This document shows positions 54,870 to 63,885 of a stretch of 64,000 nucleotides of DNA, in pieces (the stretch's first letter is position 1; each line of letters opens with the position of its first letter). The stretch is from positions 106,011-170,010 of the forward strand of contig WRIV01000003.1 in assembly GCA_009782555.1 (NCBI GenBank), written 5' to 3'. A model generated the notes under the pieces. It made no database searches and was not told the origin of the DNA. It worked only from the letters and a program-made list of their open reading frames with translations. The position numbers and the translations under genes are program-made. The stretch is from Treponema sp. (GTDB taxonomy: Bacteria; Spirochaetota; Spirochaetia; Treponematales; Breznakiellaceae).

Positions 54870-56760
54870 TTATATCTACCTTGCGGCGATTTGCATCTGT
54901 CCCGCGGCGATCCTGAGGAGAAATGCCCAGGAGGGATCTTACTTCCTTCAATGTTTGGGGACCGCCGGCATCTTTTAGGTTTACCACTGCAAATATCCGG
55001 ACCGGCTTTTCCTTGCCTTTTACGCTGACCGTGGACATTTCCTCGGTAATGAATTTATCCCCCGTCAATTCCCAGGTTTCTTCGGTAATCAGAATATCCG
55101 TTCCCATGGGTTTGTTCAGACCTTCGGTCCGGCTGGCCAGGTTTACCGGATCGCCGATAGCGGTATATTCCATGCGCTTGTCGGATCCAATTTGCCCGAC
55201 TGTAACCACACCGGTATTAATACCGCAGCCTATGTGAATTACAGGATCCCCCGGATCGTCTTTTTTCCGCTTGGCATTGAGATCCAGCAAAGCCTGCCGC
55301 ATCATCAGGGCTGCCTTGACGCAGTTAAACGCATCCTCCGCTGGACTCCCGGCGGTAAAGGCCGTGCCCCAGTGGGCCATGACAGCGTCGCCGATAAATT
55401 TATCCACCACGCCGCCGGTATTTTCCACACAGTCTATCATTTGGGTAAAGTACTCATTCAGCCACAAAACAATGCGGTTGGAAGCATCATCTCCAAAGGT
55501 CTTGGTAAAGCTTTCCGATTTTTCCGTAAAGTTCCGGATGTCGGAAAAGAAAATTGTAGCGTGCCTGGGAAGACCGCCGGGTTTGATCTCCCCTCGCATG
55601 GCCCGGACGGCGATATCTTTGTTGGTAAATCGTCCGAAGATTTTCAGGGCGCTGGTCATTTTGCTGAAACTTTCCGTTAACAGCCCCAGTTCGTCCCGGG
55701 TCTTGGACTTCAATTCCATCTCAAAATCGCCCCCTTCAATCCGCAGGGCCGCATCGGCCAGGGTCCGCACGGGGGTCGAAATCGTTTTGGAGAAGAACCA
55801 AATAAAGAGGATTGCCATGAACAGTACCACTCCCATAAGGAATATGTTCTGCCGGGTAATTCTTTGAATCGCTTCGAAGACTACATTGTGGGGTATGGTA
55901 GTAATTACCGCTGTGTCCGTTCCGGCAAGCCGGTAATAAGCTCCGAAATATCTAACCCCCTCATCACCGTCAAAGGGAATCTGCCGCCGGTTATTGTCTC
56001 CTTCCTGCTGCATGGCTTTCACAATTGGCAGGGAAGAAAAATTCGCTCCCCCCAGAACCAAATCGTTGTCCGGGTGGATCAGTACATCGTTGGAGCCGTT
56101 AATAAGGAAACTGGTATTGGTCCCTGTACCAAAAGAATCGGAAAGATCGTCGGGGAAAAAAAGCACCTTTACTATTTCTTCCCCCATTCTGGCCTCGCGG
56201 ACAAAGACAAGGGTAATTAAGGAAAGCTGACAAACACCGGCGGAGTTAAAAAGACGCATCCGGTCCGGGCTAACCCTAATCGCATTGGAAGAAAGGGTCG
56301 AATCAAAGTAGTTTCTTACCTCATCAATATTGATATTGTTGGCAAGCAAAAAGGGTTCATTAGGAATAAACGTGGTTATTCTCGACAGGTTCCTGGCCGC
56401 TGTAGTTTCACCGCCGGCGGCAAAATATTCTGTTCCTATGGCCGCAATGTTTTTGTTGTGGCTGAAAAAACGGTGTTCCATTCCGGAATCACGGTTTACG
56501 GCGGAAATGCGATCTATCATCTCCAGGTAAAGCAGAATACCTGTCTGAATTGATTTAAAAGATCCTTCTGCCTGAGAACCGGCCCGTTGGTTTACGGTAA
56601 AATTATTGTCCTCCGCAGTAAGCTGAACATCTTGAGTACTAAGGTAGGATACCAGGAACGTTACCGCCCCCAGCGATACCAGGAGCAAAATAGTAATGAT
56701 AATAACCAGCTTTGCGCCGATGGGAAACAGAACCCGGGGTTTTGGTTGTGTATTGGCCAT
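54832..56760 (-). CDS. Membrane adenylate/guanylate cyclase with Cache and HAMP
   Basis: 642 residues: membrane helix 20-45, a periplasmic dCache-type sensor (50-300: FIPNEPFLLANNINIDEVRN, FLINGSNDVLIHPDNDLVLGG, YFGAYYRLAGTDTAVITTIP), a second helix (305-325), HAMP (TISTPVRTLADAALRIEGGDFEMEL) and a class III cyclase with FFSDIRNFTEKSE, DKFIGDAVMAHWGTAF and HIGCGINTGVVTVGQIG. First gene of an operon with the FecR-like and barrel genes. AGAGG lies before the ATG, and a near-palindromic GGTATAATATACC (56776-56788) forms the -10 region. A second cyclase sits at 39705. Confidence 0.9.
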   Translation of the reverse strand: MANTQPKPRVLFPIGAKLVIIITILLLVSLGAVTFLVSYLSTQDVQLTAEDNNFTVNQRAGSQAEGSFKSIQTGILLYLEMIDRISAVNRDSGMEHRFFSHNKNIAAIGTEYFAAGGETTAARNLSRITTFIPNEPFLLANNINIDEVRNYFDSTLSSNAIRVSPDRMRLFNSAGVCQLSLITLVFVREARMGEEIVKVLFFPDDLSDSFGTGTNTSFLINGSNDVLIHPDNDLVLGGANFSSLPIVKAMQQEGDNNRRQIPFDGDEGVRYFGAYYRLAGTDTAVITTIPHNVVFEAIQRITRQNIFLMGVVLFMAILFIWFFSKTISTPVRTLADAALRIEGGDFEMELKSKTRDELGLLTESFSKMTSALKIFGRFTNKDIAVRAMRGEIKPGGLPRHATIFFSDIRNFTEKSESFTKTFGDDASNRIVLWLNEYFTQMIDCVENTGGVVDKFIGDAVMAHWGTAFTAGSPAEDAFNCVKAALMMRQALLDLNAKRKKDDPGDPVIHIGCGINTGVVTVGQIGSDKRMEYTAIGDPVNLASRTEGLNKPMGTDILITEETWELTGDKFITEEMSTVSVKGKEKPVRIFAVVNLKDAGGPQTLKEVRSLLGISPQDRRGTDANRRKVDINAKEKKYKILGN

Positions 56761-56775
56761 TGATTACCTCTGAAA

Positions 56776-56788
56776 GGTATAATATACC
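56776..56788 (-). promoter_or_regulatory. Promoter region of the cyclase operon
   Basis: Palindromic GGTATAATATACC gives a minus-strand -10 (TATTAT or TATATT) about 18 bases before the ATG at 56760, leaving a short leader that includes AGAGG. Confidence 0.45.
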
Positions 56789-56869
56789 CATGGAATCATA
56801 AAGGGTCAAGATTATCTGCAAAAACAATCCCCTGGAAAAATTAATTCTTACTATGAAAGCAAAAACTAC

Positions 56870-56892
56870 GGTGCCTGGCATATCCAGGCGCC
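56870..56892 (-). terminator. Terminator of the hydrogenase-chemoreceptor gene
   Basis: Nine-base stem (56870-56878 and 56884-56892, one G-T pair, loop of five), four bases after the stop. The minus strand then reads GTAGTTTTT. Confidence 0.65.
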
Positions 56893-56896
56893 GCTT

Positions 56897-59068
56897 TTAT
56901 GCTGAATGTTCCGCAATTTCCTTTTTTTCGTTCATGGTGATTAACTTGGAAATAATCTCATGATCATTTTCCTCGATGGCACGGACAATGTCCGCCGACA
57001 TGGAGGCAAGGAAATTAATATCGTACCGGAGTTTATCTGTCAGAGACAGCATCTGGGCATAATCCGTTTTAACCGCAGAACTGTTCTCCTGCAAGGAATT
57101 CAAAGAACTGGTAATACCGGAACTTTCAGAGGACAGTTCACTTAGGGTATCGATCAGTTCGGTCATGGTTGCTGCCAAGCCATTGATCTCATCGGATATG
57201 CCGTTAATAACACTGCCGGCATCATCGGAACGTTTGGAAGTAGTATTAATCCCCGCTATGATGCTTGACAGCGTTTGGGAGATACTCCGGGAATTTTCCC
57301 TGGTCGTTTCCGAAAGGCGGCGAATTTCATCGGCCACCACCGCAAAGCCCTTGCCCGCTTCGCCGGCGTGGGCAGCTTCTATGGCAGCGTTCATGGAGAG
57401 GAGGTTAGTGTTGGCAGCAATAACACTAATAATTTTAATTGCCGCAGCAATACCTTCCACCGATTCGGATATGCTCTGAACCGCCTGAATGGTTTCCTTC
57501 ATGGCGTCCTGCCCCTTGCCGGCGTTTTCGATTAATTCCTTTACGGATTCCCGCTTTTGCCGCGATAGATCAGAAGTACTCTTAAGGGAGTTTACAATTT
57601 TTCCCGTCACCGTCGCAGATTCATTCACCGATTCCGACTGGGTATTGATGCTGGTGTTAAGTTTTTCCACAAGATTATTGATTTCTTCGATCATGCCAAG
57701 GGCCCGGCTGATATGTTCCTTGAGCTGCTGGTTGATATATACGGTGGTTTTTTTCTCTTCTTCCAGGAGCGCCATGGTGTACTTGGCGCAATTACCGGGC
57801 TTGTTGAGTTTATTAAAAATTGCCGTCGCCATGGACCTGCAGCTTCCGTAACCGCAGCTGGTACAGTCGTATAAATCCGCCTCGCTGTATTTCTTCATGC
57901 TCTTGTATATCTCGGTTAACTCAGTTTCGCTGGGGCGCTTTAGGGTGTAATTACCGGAAAGATTCCGGTATTCCCGCTTGTACAGGCCGGGCTTCCAGTA
58001 ACGGTTCAAAACCCTGTGATATTTCTTATACAGTTTTTCCAGCCGTTTGGGATTCAATTGCTTTTCCAGCATTGCGCTGCGTTTAATAACCGGACTTTCA
58101 AGTTCGTCCATATTTCTTCTGGCATTCCCCGTACCGGGACCGCCATTGCAGCCTTTCTCACAGTTCAGGCAGTCCACGAGCAGGGGAAACTCGATGTCCG
58201 GATCATCCAGCTTATGGGAAACCCCCCGTAAATAAGGATAAATCGTATTTACTCCTTCGATCTTACGGGTGTCCCTCCTGATACCCGGCACAAAACGTTC
58301 GGCTGTATCCAAGAGACCTCCGGGGACGGAAAATAATACTGCCCGCTCCGCCGGCGCACCGATATATTCCATTTCCTGATAATGCGAAAGATTAACACCC
58401 TGCGCTTCAAGCAGTTTTTTCAAAGCCAGCATGGTAACGTTGTAATCCCCCAATTTGGTTTCATCAAATTCCCTTTGTTTGGCAATACAGGGGGAAACCA
58501 CCGCGATTTTGCAATTTTGGTATTGGGGATAATATTCCCGAATCATTTTAATGGTGTGAAGCATGGGGCTGTCCGCCGGTGCAAGATAGGGCAGGAGATT
58601 CGGGTGATACAGTTCGATAAAACTGACAATCGCAGGACAAGGCTGGGCAATTACCAGCTTGGGTTTTTTTTCTTTGATATAATTAACATAGGAAACAACG
58701 GTAAGCTCCGCTCCAAAGCTCACATCAAACACCGCCGGAACCCCAAGAGATTTAAGGTAACCGTTTAACCTAAGGTAGTTGCCGGCAAAAACAGAAGCCG
58801 CCGCCGGGGCAACAATGGCGATCATCTTTTCTCCCCGCTTAAGGTCCGTCAAAAAACGCTCCGAGTCGTCTATGGGTTTGCGGGCCTCATGACGGCAGGT
58901 AACAATGCAGTTCCCGCAGCCAACGCACAGATCCGGATTAATTGTCAGTGTTTTTCCCGAACCATCCATGCAGTATTTTACCGGACAGGTAGTGATACAG
59001 GCATAACAGTTGATGCATTTTTCTTCGTCAATCTTAATAACCGGAGCAAGGCTGCCTACATTATCCAT
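56897..59068 (-). CDS. [FeFe]-hydrogenase-like sensor fused to a chemotaxis signalling domain
   Basis: 724 residues from the ATG at 59068, with GGGAGGAG upstream. Order: two ferredoxin clusters ([11 protein letters not shown] from residue 18; [11 protein letters not shown]), an H-cluster domain with QPCPAIVSF (Cys144), [10 protein letters not shown] (Cys194) and [14 protein letters not shown] (Cys303, Cys307), a small FeS motif ([12 protein letters not shown]...C), and a chemoreceptor coiled coil with [24 protein letters not shown]. There is no membrane helix, so it is cytoplasmic. All four H-cluster Cys are present, but the first loop reads QPCPAI in place of TSCCPAW, as in sensory hydrogenases. 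It probably reports H2 or redox state to CheA. Co-transcribed with the response regulator upstream. Confidence 0.88.
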   Translation of the reverse strand: MDNVGSLAPVIKIDEEKCINCYACITTCPVKYCMDGSGKTLTINPDLCVGCGNCIVTCRHEARKPIDDSERFLTDLKRGEKMIAIVAPAAASVFAGNYLRLNGYLKSLGVPAVFDVSFGAELTVVSYVNYIKEKKPKLVIAQPCPAIVSFIELYHPNLLPYLAPADSPMLHTIKMIREYYPQYQNCKIAVVSPCIAKQREFDETKLGDYNVTMLALKKLLEAQGVNLSHYQEMEYIGAPAERAVLFSVPGGLLDTAERFVPGIRRDTRKIEGVNTIYPYLRGVSHKLDDPDIEFPLLVDCLNCEKGCNGGPGTGNARRNMDELESPVIKRSAMLEKQLNPKRLEKLYKKYHRVLNRYWKPGLYKREYRNLSGNYTLKRPSETELTEIYKSMKKYSEADLYDCTSCGYGSCRSMATAIFNKLNKPGNCAKYTMALLEEEKKTTVYINQQLKEHISRALGMIEEINNLVEKLNTSINTQSESVNESATVTGKIVNSLKSTSDLSRQKRESVKELIENAGKGQDAMKETIQAVQSISESVEGIAAAIKIISVIAANTNLLSMNAAIEAAHAGEAGKGFAVVADEIRRLSETTRENSRSISQTLSSIIAGINTTSKRSDDAGSVINGISDEINGLAATMTELIDTLSELSSESSGITSSLNSLQENSSAVKTDYAQMLSLTDKLRYDINFLASMSADIVRAIEENDHEIISKLITMNEKKEIAEHSA

Positions 59069-59115
59069 TTCTCCTCCCTTCCATAATATAGCGTGATGCT
59101 GAGAACTAGGGCAAA

Positions 59116-59496
59116 TTATGCCCAATTACCCTTGGCAAGAGTTTTTTCTATTGCCGTGACCAGCATTTCCTGATTAACCGGCTTGGACAGAACATCGTTG
59201 GCAGTGGAATTTTTTGCCTGGTGTAAAAAATCTGCCCCGGTATTACCGCTGACAATAATTATCGGTACATACATATAGCTGGGAATTTTTCTTATGTCTT
59301 CCAGGAATGTAAAACCAGAAATGTTCGGCATTTCGATATCCAGAAGGATAACATCCACCCTGTTCGAGTTTAGAAAGTTCAGAGCCTCGGACGCGGCTTT
59401 AACAACTCGAAGATCGTATTGGGGGACCAAAAAAACCTTATACTCCATAAGCTGCTGAACATTGTCGTCAATGGCCAAAACAATTTTCTTTTCCAT
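59116..59496 (-). CDS. CheY-like response regulator
   Basis: 126 residues, a lone receiver domain: acidic pair in [10 protein letters not shown], phosphoacceptor Asp in [13 protein letters not shown], the Thr/Ser position in IIVSGNTG and Lys in [10 protein letters not shown]. No output domain. It ends about 48 bases before the hydrogenase-chemoreceptor gene, in the same direction, with only that gene's ribosome binding site between, so the two are likely one operon and the regulator may serve that pathway. Confidence 0.9.
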   Translation of the reverse strand: MEKKIVLAIDDNVQQLMEYKVFLVPQYDLRVVKAASEALNFLNSNRVDVILLDIEMPNISGFTFLEDIRKIPSYMYVPIIIVSGNTGADFLHQAKNSTANDVLSKPVNQEMLVTAIEKTLAKGNWA

Positions 59497-59588
59497 GCTT
59501 ACATCCTGTTGTTTGGGTAGTTAACGGTGTTTATTGTACCAAAGGTTGTAATAATAATCAAGCAAAAAAGGCGGCCGGCAAACCGGTG

Positions 59589-60014
59589 TCATGAGCGGCG
59601 TATTTTGCAGACGGTGCAGCCTAAAACGTGGACATGGGAACGGCCGGGTTTTTCGAACAGCCGGGCGACAAGAAATTCTCCTTCCCGAAGTACCGCTCCG
59701 CAAACCGGGCAAACCCGGCGGCGATCTCCCTGCAGACAATAGACACAGCCTGAAATATGCATTAACCGGTCTGCTCCGCCCATGGAAGGAAAGGCCGCAG
59801 ATTTAACCCGCTCTCCCCGTTCCAGCTTTGCACTGCAAACCGGACAGGTTCGGGGCATACCGGGAATTCCCTGGTTCTTGGGCCTGGGACCCCTTCTCCG
59901 CCGAAAAGCAGGCATGGGAATGCCCCCTGGGGTGGCAAAAAACAGGGTAAAGCCGAAATAAAGCAGGATTACACCGATCAGAGTAAGGATCAGTGCCTGC
60001 AAAACCGTTCCCAT
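59589..60014 (-). CDS. Membrane protein with two zinc-ribbon motifs
   Basis: 141 residues. One N-terminal membrane helix (LQALILTLIGVILLYFGFTLFF), an Arg/Pro-rich linker, then two CPVC-type ribbons: CPVCSAKL...CVYC and CPVCGAVL...CTVC. The remainder is short and basic. No known family; probably a spirochete-specific membrane-anchored zinc protein. GGAGGAG lies nine bases before the ATG, with TATAAT further upstream in the region shared with rsmI. Confidence 0.7.
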   Translation of the reverse strand: MGTVLQALILTLIGVILLYFGFTLFFATPGGIPMPAFRRRRGPRPKNQGIPGMPRTCPVCSAKLERGERVKSAAFPSMGGADRLMHISGCVYCLQGDRRRVCPVCGAVLREGEFLVARLFEKPGRSHVHVLGCTVCKIRRS

Positions 60015-60043
60015 GCGCCTTCTCCTCCATTTGTATGCTGTAT

Positions 60044-60049
60044 TATACT
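60044..60049 (+). promoter_or_regulatory. -10 box of rsmI, predicted leaderless
   Basis: TATACT, then six bases to the GTG at 60056. No Shine-Dalgarno and no convincing -35. Confidence 0.45.
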
Positions 60050-60055
60050 ATACTC

Positions 60056-60736
60056 GTGGCTGTTCTCTACATTATCGGCACACCTATTGGGAACTTGGGA
60101 GATCTGACCATCAGGGCCGCAGAGATCCTTAAATCGGCGGATTTAGTGGCCTGTGAAGATACCCGGCAGACCTTAAAACTTCTCAATCATTTGAGGATCA
60201 AAGTTCCCCTCCTCTCCTGCCGGGCTCAAAACGAAGAAGCTGCCGCCGCCAGGGTCATCGCCGCCCTTAATCAGGGTAAAACCGTGGCCTATGCCAGCGA
60301 CGCCGGTACGCCGGGCCTAAGCGATCCCGGCCAGGTTCTGGCAGCCCGGGCGGCGGAAGCAGACCATGAAGTTATCCCTATTCCGGGTCCTTCGGCCTTT
60401 GCCGCCCTGGTTTCCGCTGCCGGCGGAAGGGACAAAACAATCATTTTCGAGGGTTTCTTGTCCCCCCGGACGGGCCGGCGCAGGTCCCGGCTCAAGAAAC
60501 TGCTCGATACGGGCTGGGCCTTTGTTCTTTACGAATCACCTTTTAGAATTCTTAAACTTTTGGAAGATCTGGCCGATCTTGACAGTGAACGGTATGTTTG
60601 TGTGGGCAGGGAAATGACCAAGATTCATGAAGAGTACAAAAGGGGTCCGGCGGCGGAAATTTTTGCTTTTTTTGCAAAAAAAGAGCGCCAAATGGGTGAA
60701 TTCAGCCTTTATGTATCTGGTCATAATCGTAAATAA
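60056..60736 (+). CDS. rsmI: 16S rRNA (cytidine-1402-2'-O)-methyltransferase
   Basis: 226 residues from a GTG at 60056, chosen because VAVLYIIGTPIGNLGDL is the normal RsmI start; the open frame to the left is not conserved. Family features: GTPIGNLGDLTIRAAEIL, CEDTRQTLKLLNHL, SDAGTPGLSDPGQVL, PIPGPSAF and FEGFLSPRTGRRRSRL. It methylates C1402 of 16S rRNA using SAM and belongs to the TP-methylase fold. It lies close to flgM, 48 bases downstream. Confidence 0.93.
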   Translation: MAVLYIIGTPIGNLGDLTIRAAEILKSADLVACEDTRQTLKLLNHLRIKVPLLSCRAQNEEAAAARVIAALNQGKTVAYASDAGTPGLSDPGQVLAARAAEADHEVIPIPGPSAFAALVSAAGGRDKTIIFEGFLSPRTGRRRSRLKKLLDTGWAFVLYESPFRILKLLEDLADLDSERYVCVGREMTKIHEEYKRGPAAEIFAFFAKKERQMGEFSLYVSGHNRK

Positions 60737-60784
60737 GGTTTAAACTTATACTGTAAAAATGCCGATAAGTAAGGTAGGAAGGAC

Positions 60785-61075
60785 ATGAGTATGACAATCG
60801 ACAGGATTAATCCCCTGGAGCCTTTACAGCCTGGAAAAAAATCCGGACGGAGCGGGCAGCCAGAAAGGGGCAAAGAAAGCGATTCTATTTCCCTCTCCTC
60901 CGAAGCAGTAGAAAAGGCCGAATTGTACCGGGCCATTGAACTGGTTTCTGCCGCCGAAGATGTCCGGGCAGCAAGGGTTGCGGAACTTAAAGCCAAAATT
61001 AATGATCCTTCTTATATCAACGATACGATCATCAGGGCCACGGCGGACAGGATCCTGGACTCATTCGGCCTGTAA
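60785..61075 (+). CDS. flgM: FlgM-like anti-sigma-28 factor
   Basis: 96 residues: an unstructured N-terminus with IDRINPLEPL and a Pro/Gly/Lys-rich run, then the C-terminal FlgM helices (ISLSSEAVEKAELYRAIELV, RVAELKAKINDPSYINDTIIRATADRILDSF). FlgM binds FliA (sigma-28) and holds back late flagellar genes until the hook is complete. AGGAAGGA lies before the ATG, and TATACT at about 60749 may be the -10. A strong terminator follows. Confidence 0.85.
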   Translation: MSMTIDRINPLEPLQPGKKSGRSGQPERGKESDSISLSSEAVEKAELYRAIELVSAAEDVRAARVAELKAKINDPSYINDTIIRATADRILDSFGL

Positions 61076-61096
61076 GGATAACCAGGTATAAGGGAG

Positions 61097-61132
61097 GCGG
61101 AACAAGGGAATGCCCGGTTCCGCTTTTTTTTT
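61097..61132 (+). terminator. Rho-independent terminator after flgM
   Basis: GCGGAAC (61097-61103) and GTTCCGC (61117-61123), loop of 13, then nine T. It precedes the Fe-ADH-like gene, which must rely on read-through or its own weak promoter. Confidence 0.85.
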
Positions 61133-61166
61133 ACCCTTTCGGCTGTGAAAACAGCAAGGAGTATGT

Positions 61167-62309
61167 GTGGATATTTCATTACAACTGGACCCGGAAATTA
61201 TTATTGGGCTGGATACGGTAAACCGCGCAGGGACGATCTGCGGCGCTTACGGCAGCCGGATTCTGATCGTAACCGAACAGGTCTTATATGAAAACCGGAG
61301 CATAGAACGGTTAATTTCTATCCTGGAAGATGCGGGGCTTGAGGCCATTGTCTTTGACGAGATTCCTGCCCAGGCCACGGCGGATGTGGCGGAAGCGGCG
61401 GGGATCCTGGCCCAGGGCGCCCGGTGTTCGGCGATTATCGGGTTTGGGGGGCTTAAAACCCAGTCCATCGCCCGGATAACGGCTATGATTGTAAAAACCA
61501 GGATGGATATATTTGAACTGCTGGACGGCGCCAAACCGGGAAATGAATTCATTCCCTATATCGCCATTCCTACCACCGGCCGCGATCCTTTCCTTTTTTC
61601 CCGGTATTTTGTTGCCGTGGATCCCCGGGACCGTTCGGTTAAGCTGGTAAAATCACCCCAGGGACTTTGTGCAGCGGCCATTGTAGACGGCGGCCTTTCC
61701 GAATCACTTTCGGGAAAATTTGCCTCCACCACTGCCTTTGACGGGTTTTGTGTGGCGGTGGAAGCCTATTGTTCTACTAAAGCTTCGTTTTTATCCGACG
61801 CCTTGCTGGAACAGGCCATTGCCCTCTATGCCCAGATGATGGACGCCTATGCAGACAGCAATACCTTTGATGACACCGGGGGAGCCACCAATGCGGGGCT
61901 CTTGACCGCCCTGGGCTGCGCAGTTTCTTCTCCCGGCATTGGAACCGCCCTGGCCTTTGCCCTGAACGGCCGCTTTCCCGTGGCAAAATCCTGGTGCTCC
62001 ACTATTTTGCTCCCGTACATTCTGGAAAAATTGGCCGCTTCCAGACCGGAAAAACTGGCAAAAATCGCTGCCTTGATGGGGGAACCAACCATGGGGGCGC
62101 CGGTGGGAGAATCGGCCAATATGACGGTGGATTCCATCCGCCGCCGCATGGGATTTCTCAAGGTCCCCGCCCGGCTAAAGGACTACAATCTTTCCTTGGA
62201 CCGCCTGGTACCCACAGCGGAAGCCGCCCGAAACCTGGAATTTGTGGCCTACTCTCCCTGGACGGTCTCCGCCGAGGATGCCTATGATCTTTTAAAACAG
62301 GCCTTTTAA
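61167..62309 (+). CDS. Iron-alcohol-dehydrogenase fold protein without metal ligands
   Basis: 380 residues, GTG start with AAGGAG upstream. The overall fold order of Fe-ADH is kept, but its motifs are altered: the NAD loop GGGS is GFGGLKTQ, the PTTAGTGSE turn is PTTGRDPFLFS, the Asp-x3-His element is FDGFCVAVEAY (His lost), and the two later His positions read TALAFALNGRF and VAKSWCSTI (both lost). So three of four metal ligands and part of the cofactor site are gone. It is probably not a dehydrogenase; a scaffold or a binding role is possible. The family match is by pattern. Confidence 0.75.
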   Translation: MDISLQLDPEIIIGLDTVNRAGTICGAYGSRILIVTEQVLYENRSIERLISILEDAGLEAIVFDEIPAQATADVAEAAGILAQGARCSAIIGFGGLKTQSIARITAMIVKTRMDIFELLDGAKPGNEFIPYIAIPTTGRDPFLFSRYFVAVDPRDRSVKLVKSPQGLCAAAIVDGGLSESLSGKFASTTAFDGFCVAVEAYCSTKASFLSDALLEQAIALYAQMMDAYADSNTFDDTGGATNAGLLTALGCAVSSPGIGTALAFALNGRFPVAKSWCSTILLPYILEKLAASRPEKLAKIAALMGEPTMGAPVGESANMTVDSIRRRMGFLKVPARLKDYNLSLDRLVPTAEAARNLEFVAYSPWTVSAEDAYDLLKQAF

Positions 62310-62319
62310 CAGTTATACT
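62291..62319 (+). promoter_or_regulatory. Promoter of ccdA, predicted leaderless
   Basis: TTTAAA (62291-62296), 17 bases, TATACT (62314-62319), six bases to the ATG at 62326. The -35 lies inside the 3' end of the previous gene. No Shine-Dalgarno. Confidence 0.6.
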
Positions 62320-62325
62320 TGCCCA

Positions 62326-63078
62326 ATGAGTGAATCCCCTTCAATCCTGCTGGTATTTGCTGCAGGACTCCTTTCGTTTTTCTCCCCCTGTGTACTCCCT
62401 TTGATTCCGTCTTACCTGAGTATCCTGGGAGGCATCCAATTACAAAGAGCGGAAGTGTCAACGCAGCGCCAACCAGTCCTGGTCATTACCACCCTTGGTT
62501 TTGTTCTGGGATTTACCGCAGTTTTTATTATTATGAGCATCATCATGTCTACTACGTTTTTGTTGATGGGTGCCGCATCCGTTTATATTAGGGCTGCCGC
62601 CGGGATCATTGTCATTGTCCTGGGATTAAATGTCCTTTTTAATTTTATTCCTTTTCTGAATTATGAAAAACGCCTTTCCATGACAGAAAAAAAACCGGAA
62701 CAGGGAGAAGATGGAAAGGCCGTCCTGCAAACTGACAAGGCCGCCTTACAAGCCACCCTGACGGCATTTCTGGCAGGGGCGGCATTTGGAGCCGGCTGGA
62801 CCCCCTGCATAGGGCCCATCCTGGCGGGGGTACTGTTTCTGGCGGGACAGAGCGGCAAAACGGGCATGGCCGCCCTGTACCTGGGGGTTTATTCTCTGGG
62901 GCTGGGAGTCCCTTTTTTGCTGGCCGCGGCATTTTTTGATCGTTTCCTTGTTACCGCCCAATGGTTCCGATCCCGGCTGCCGCTGATACAAAAGATCAGC
63001 GGCAGCTTCATCATCATCATGGGTCTTCTTATTCTGACCGGCCGTTTTTCCGCCCTGAACATGATCCTGCAAAAATAG
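62326..63078 (+). CDS. ccdA: CcdA-family membrane thiol electron carrier
   Basis: 250 residues, six membrane helices. The CcdA/DsbD core is clear: FFSPCVLPLIPSYLSILGG near the start (first redox Cys) and FGAGWTPCIGPILAGVLFLAG in the fourth helix (second redox Cys). CcdA passes electrons from thioredoxin across the membrane to periplasmic thiol proteins, including those of cytochrome c assembly. An inserted loop (residues 115-145, KKPEQGEDGKAVLQTDK) is longer than usual. No partner thiol protein lies next to it. Confidence 0.9.
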   Translation: MSESPSILLVFAAGLLSFFSPCVLPLIPSYLSILGGIQLQRAEVSTQRQPVLVITTLGFVLGFTAVFIIMSIIMSTTFLLMGAASVYIRAAAGIIVIVLGLNVLFNFIPFLNYEKRLSMTEKKPEQGEDGKAVLQTDKAALQATLTAFLAGAAFGAGWTPCIGPILAGVLFLAGQSGKTGMAALYLGVYSLGLGVPFLLAAAFFDRFLVTAQWFRSRLPLIQKISGSFIIIMGLLILTGRFSALNMILQK

Positions 63079-63153
63079 CAATAAAGGAAAATTATTTTTC
63101 TGGCGGAACATGTTTGGTTTTTGTGGTGCTTTCAATTAGTTGATATTACGGTC

Positions 63154-63182
63154 TTGACAAATTATTTTTTAGATGATTAAAT
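63154..63182 (+). promoter_or_regulatory. Promoter of the AT-rich orphan
   Basis: Perfect -35 TTGACA (63154-63159), 17 bases, TTAAAT (63177-63182), five bases to the ATG at 63188. Predicted leaderless. Confidence 0.6.
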
Positions 63183-63187
63183 TAGAT

Positions 63188-63862
63188 ATGAAAATATTCA
63201 GTTTGATAATTCTATTACCATTAACCATTTCTTTTAATATTTTTTCGCAAGAACAAGAAATAGATGTAATACGATTTTCGTATGATGAATTTGAGATATT
63301 AAATTATTTATTCTCCTTAGAAGAAAATGACTGTAAAATTTTAATTAATCCAAATATTAAATATAGTTTTTTTTCAATTTTAGGAGAAAACCCAAAAATG
63401 GGCAAACCATCTATTCTATTTACAGAACCATGTCTTTTAAAATTTAAAAAAATAGAAATAAATTTAATAAAAAAGTTTATTGGATTACATTTGAGTAACA
63501 ATCAAATGATAATTGATAAGTCAAATATGCAAAAATTTGAATTTTCTGATGATTTTGATGCTAGTAATAATGAACAAATAATAAAAGAAAAACAATTATT
63601 GTTTGAATTTAGGACAACAGATATAAGATTTTCTTATGAAGAATGGAAATTGAAGAAGGAAAACTTTCTTAAGTATTATATAAAAAGGAAAATTATTACA
63701 ATATCAAGAATCGCATTTAATGAGAATAGAGATACGGCTTTATTATACTATTATCAATTAGATCCATTAAGTCCTCCTAATATAGATAGTGGAAGCCGAT
63801 ATGTATTATTAAAAAAAATCGATGAAGGTTGGTCAATAGAAGAAGAATTATCTGATTTTTAG
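63188..63862 (+). CDS. AT-rich secreted protein of unknown function
   Basis: 224 residues from the ATG at 63188 (one at 63173 is in frame but precedes the -10). A signal peptide (KIFSLIILLPLTISFNIFSQ) is followed by a soluble part rich in Asn, Ile, Lys and Glu, with no motif I recognise. Base composition and codon use (AAA, ATT, TTA) differ sharply from the GC-balanced neighbours. This points to recent transfer. It is flanked on the right by a partial gene of normal composition. Confidence 0.65.
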   Translation: MKIFSLIILLPLTISFNIFSQEQEIDVIRFSYDEFEILNYLFSLEENDCKILINPNIKYSFFSILGENPKMGKPSILFTEPCLLKFKKIEINLIKKFIGLHLSNNQMIIDKSNMQKFEFSDDFDASNNEQIIKEKQLLFEFRTTDIRFSYEEWKLKKENFLKYYIKRKIITISRIAFNENRDTALLYYYQLDPLSPPNIDSGSRYVLLKKIDEGWSIEEELSDF

Positions 63863-63885
63863 AAAACTAAATTTACCTGTGGGGT

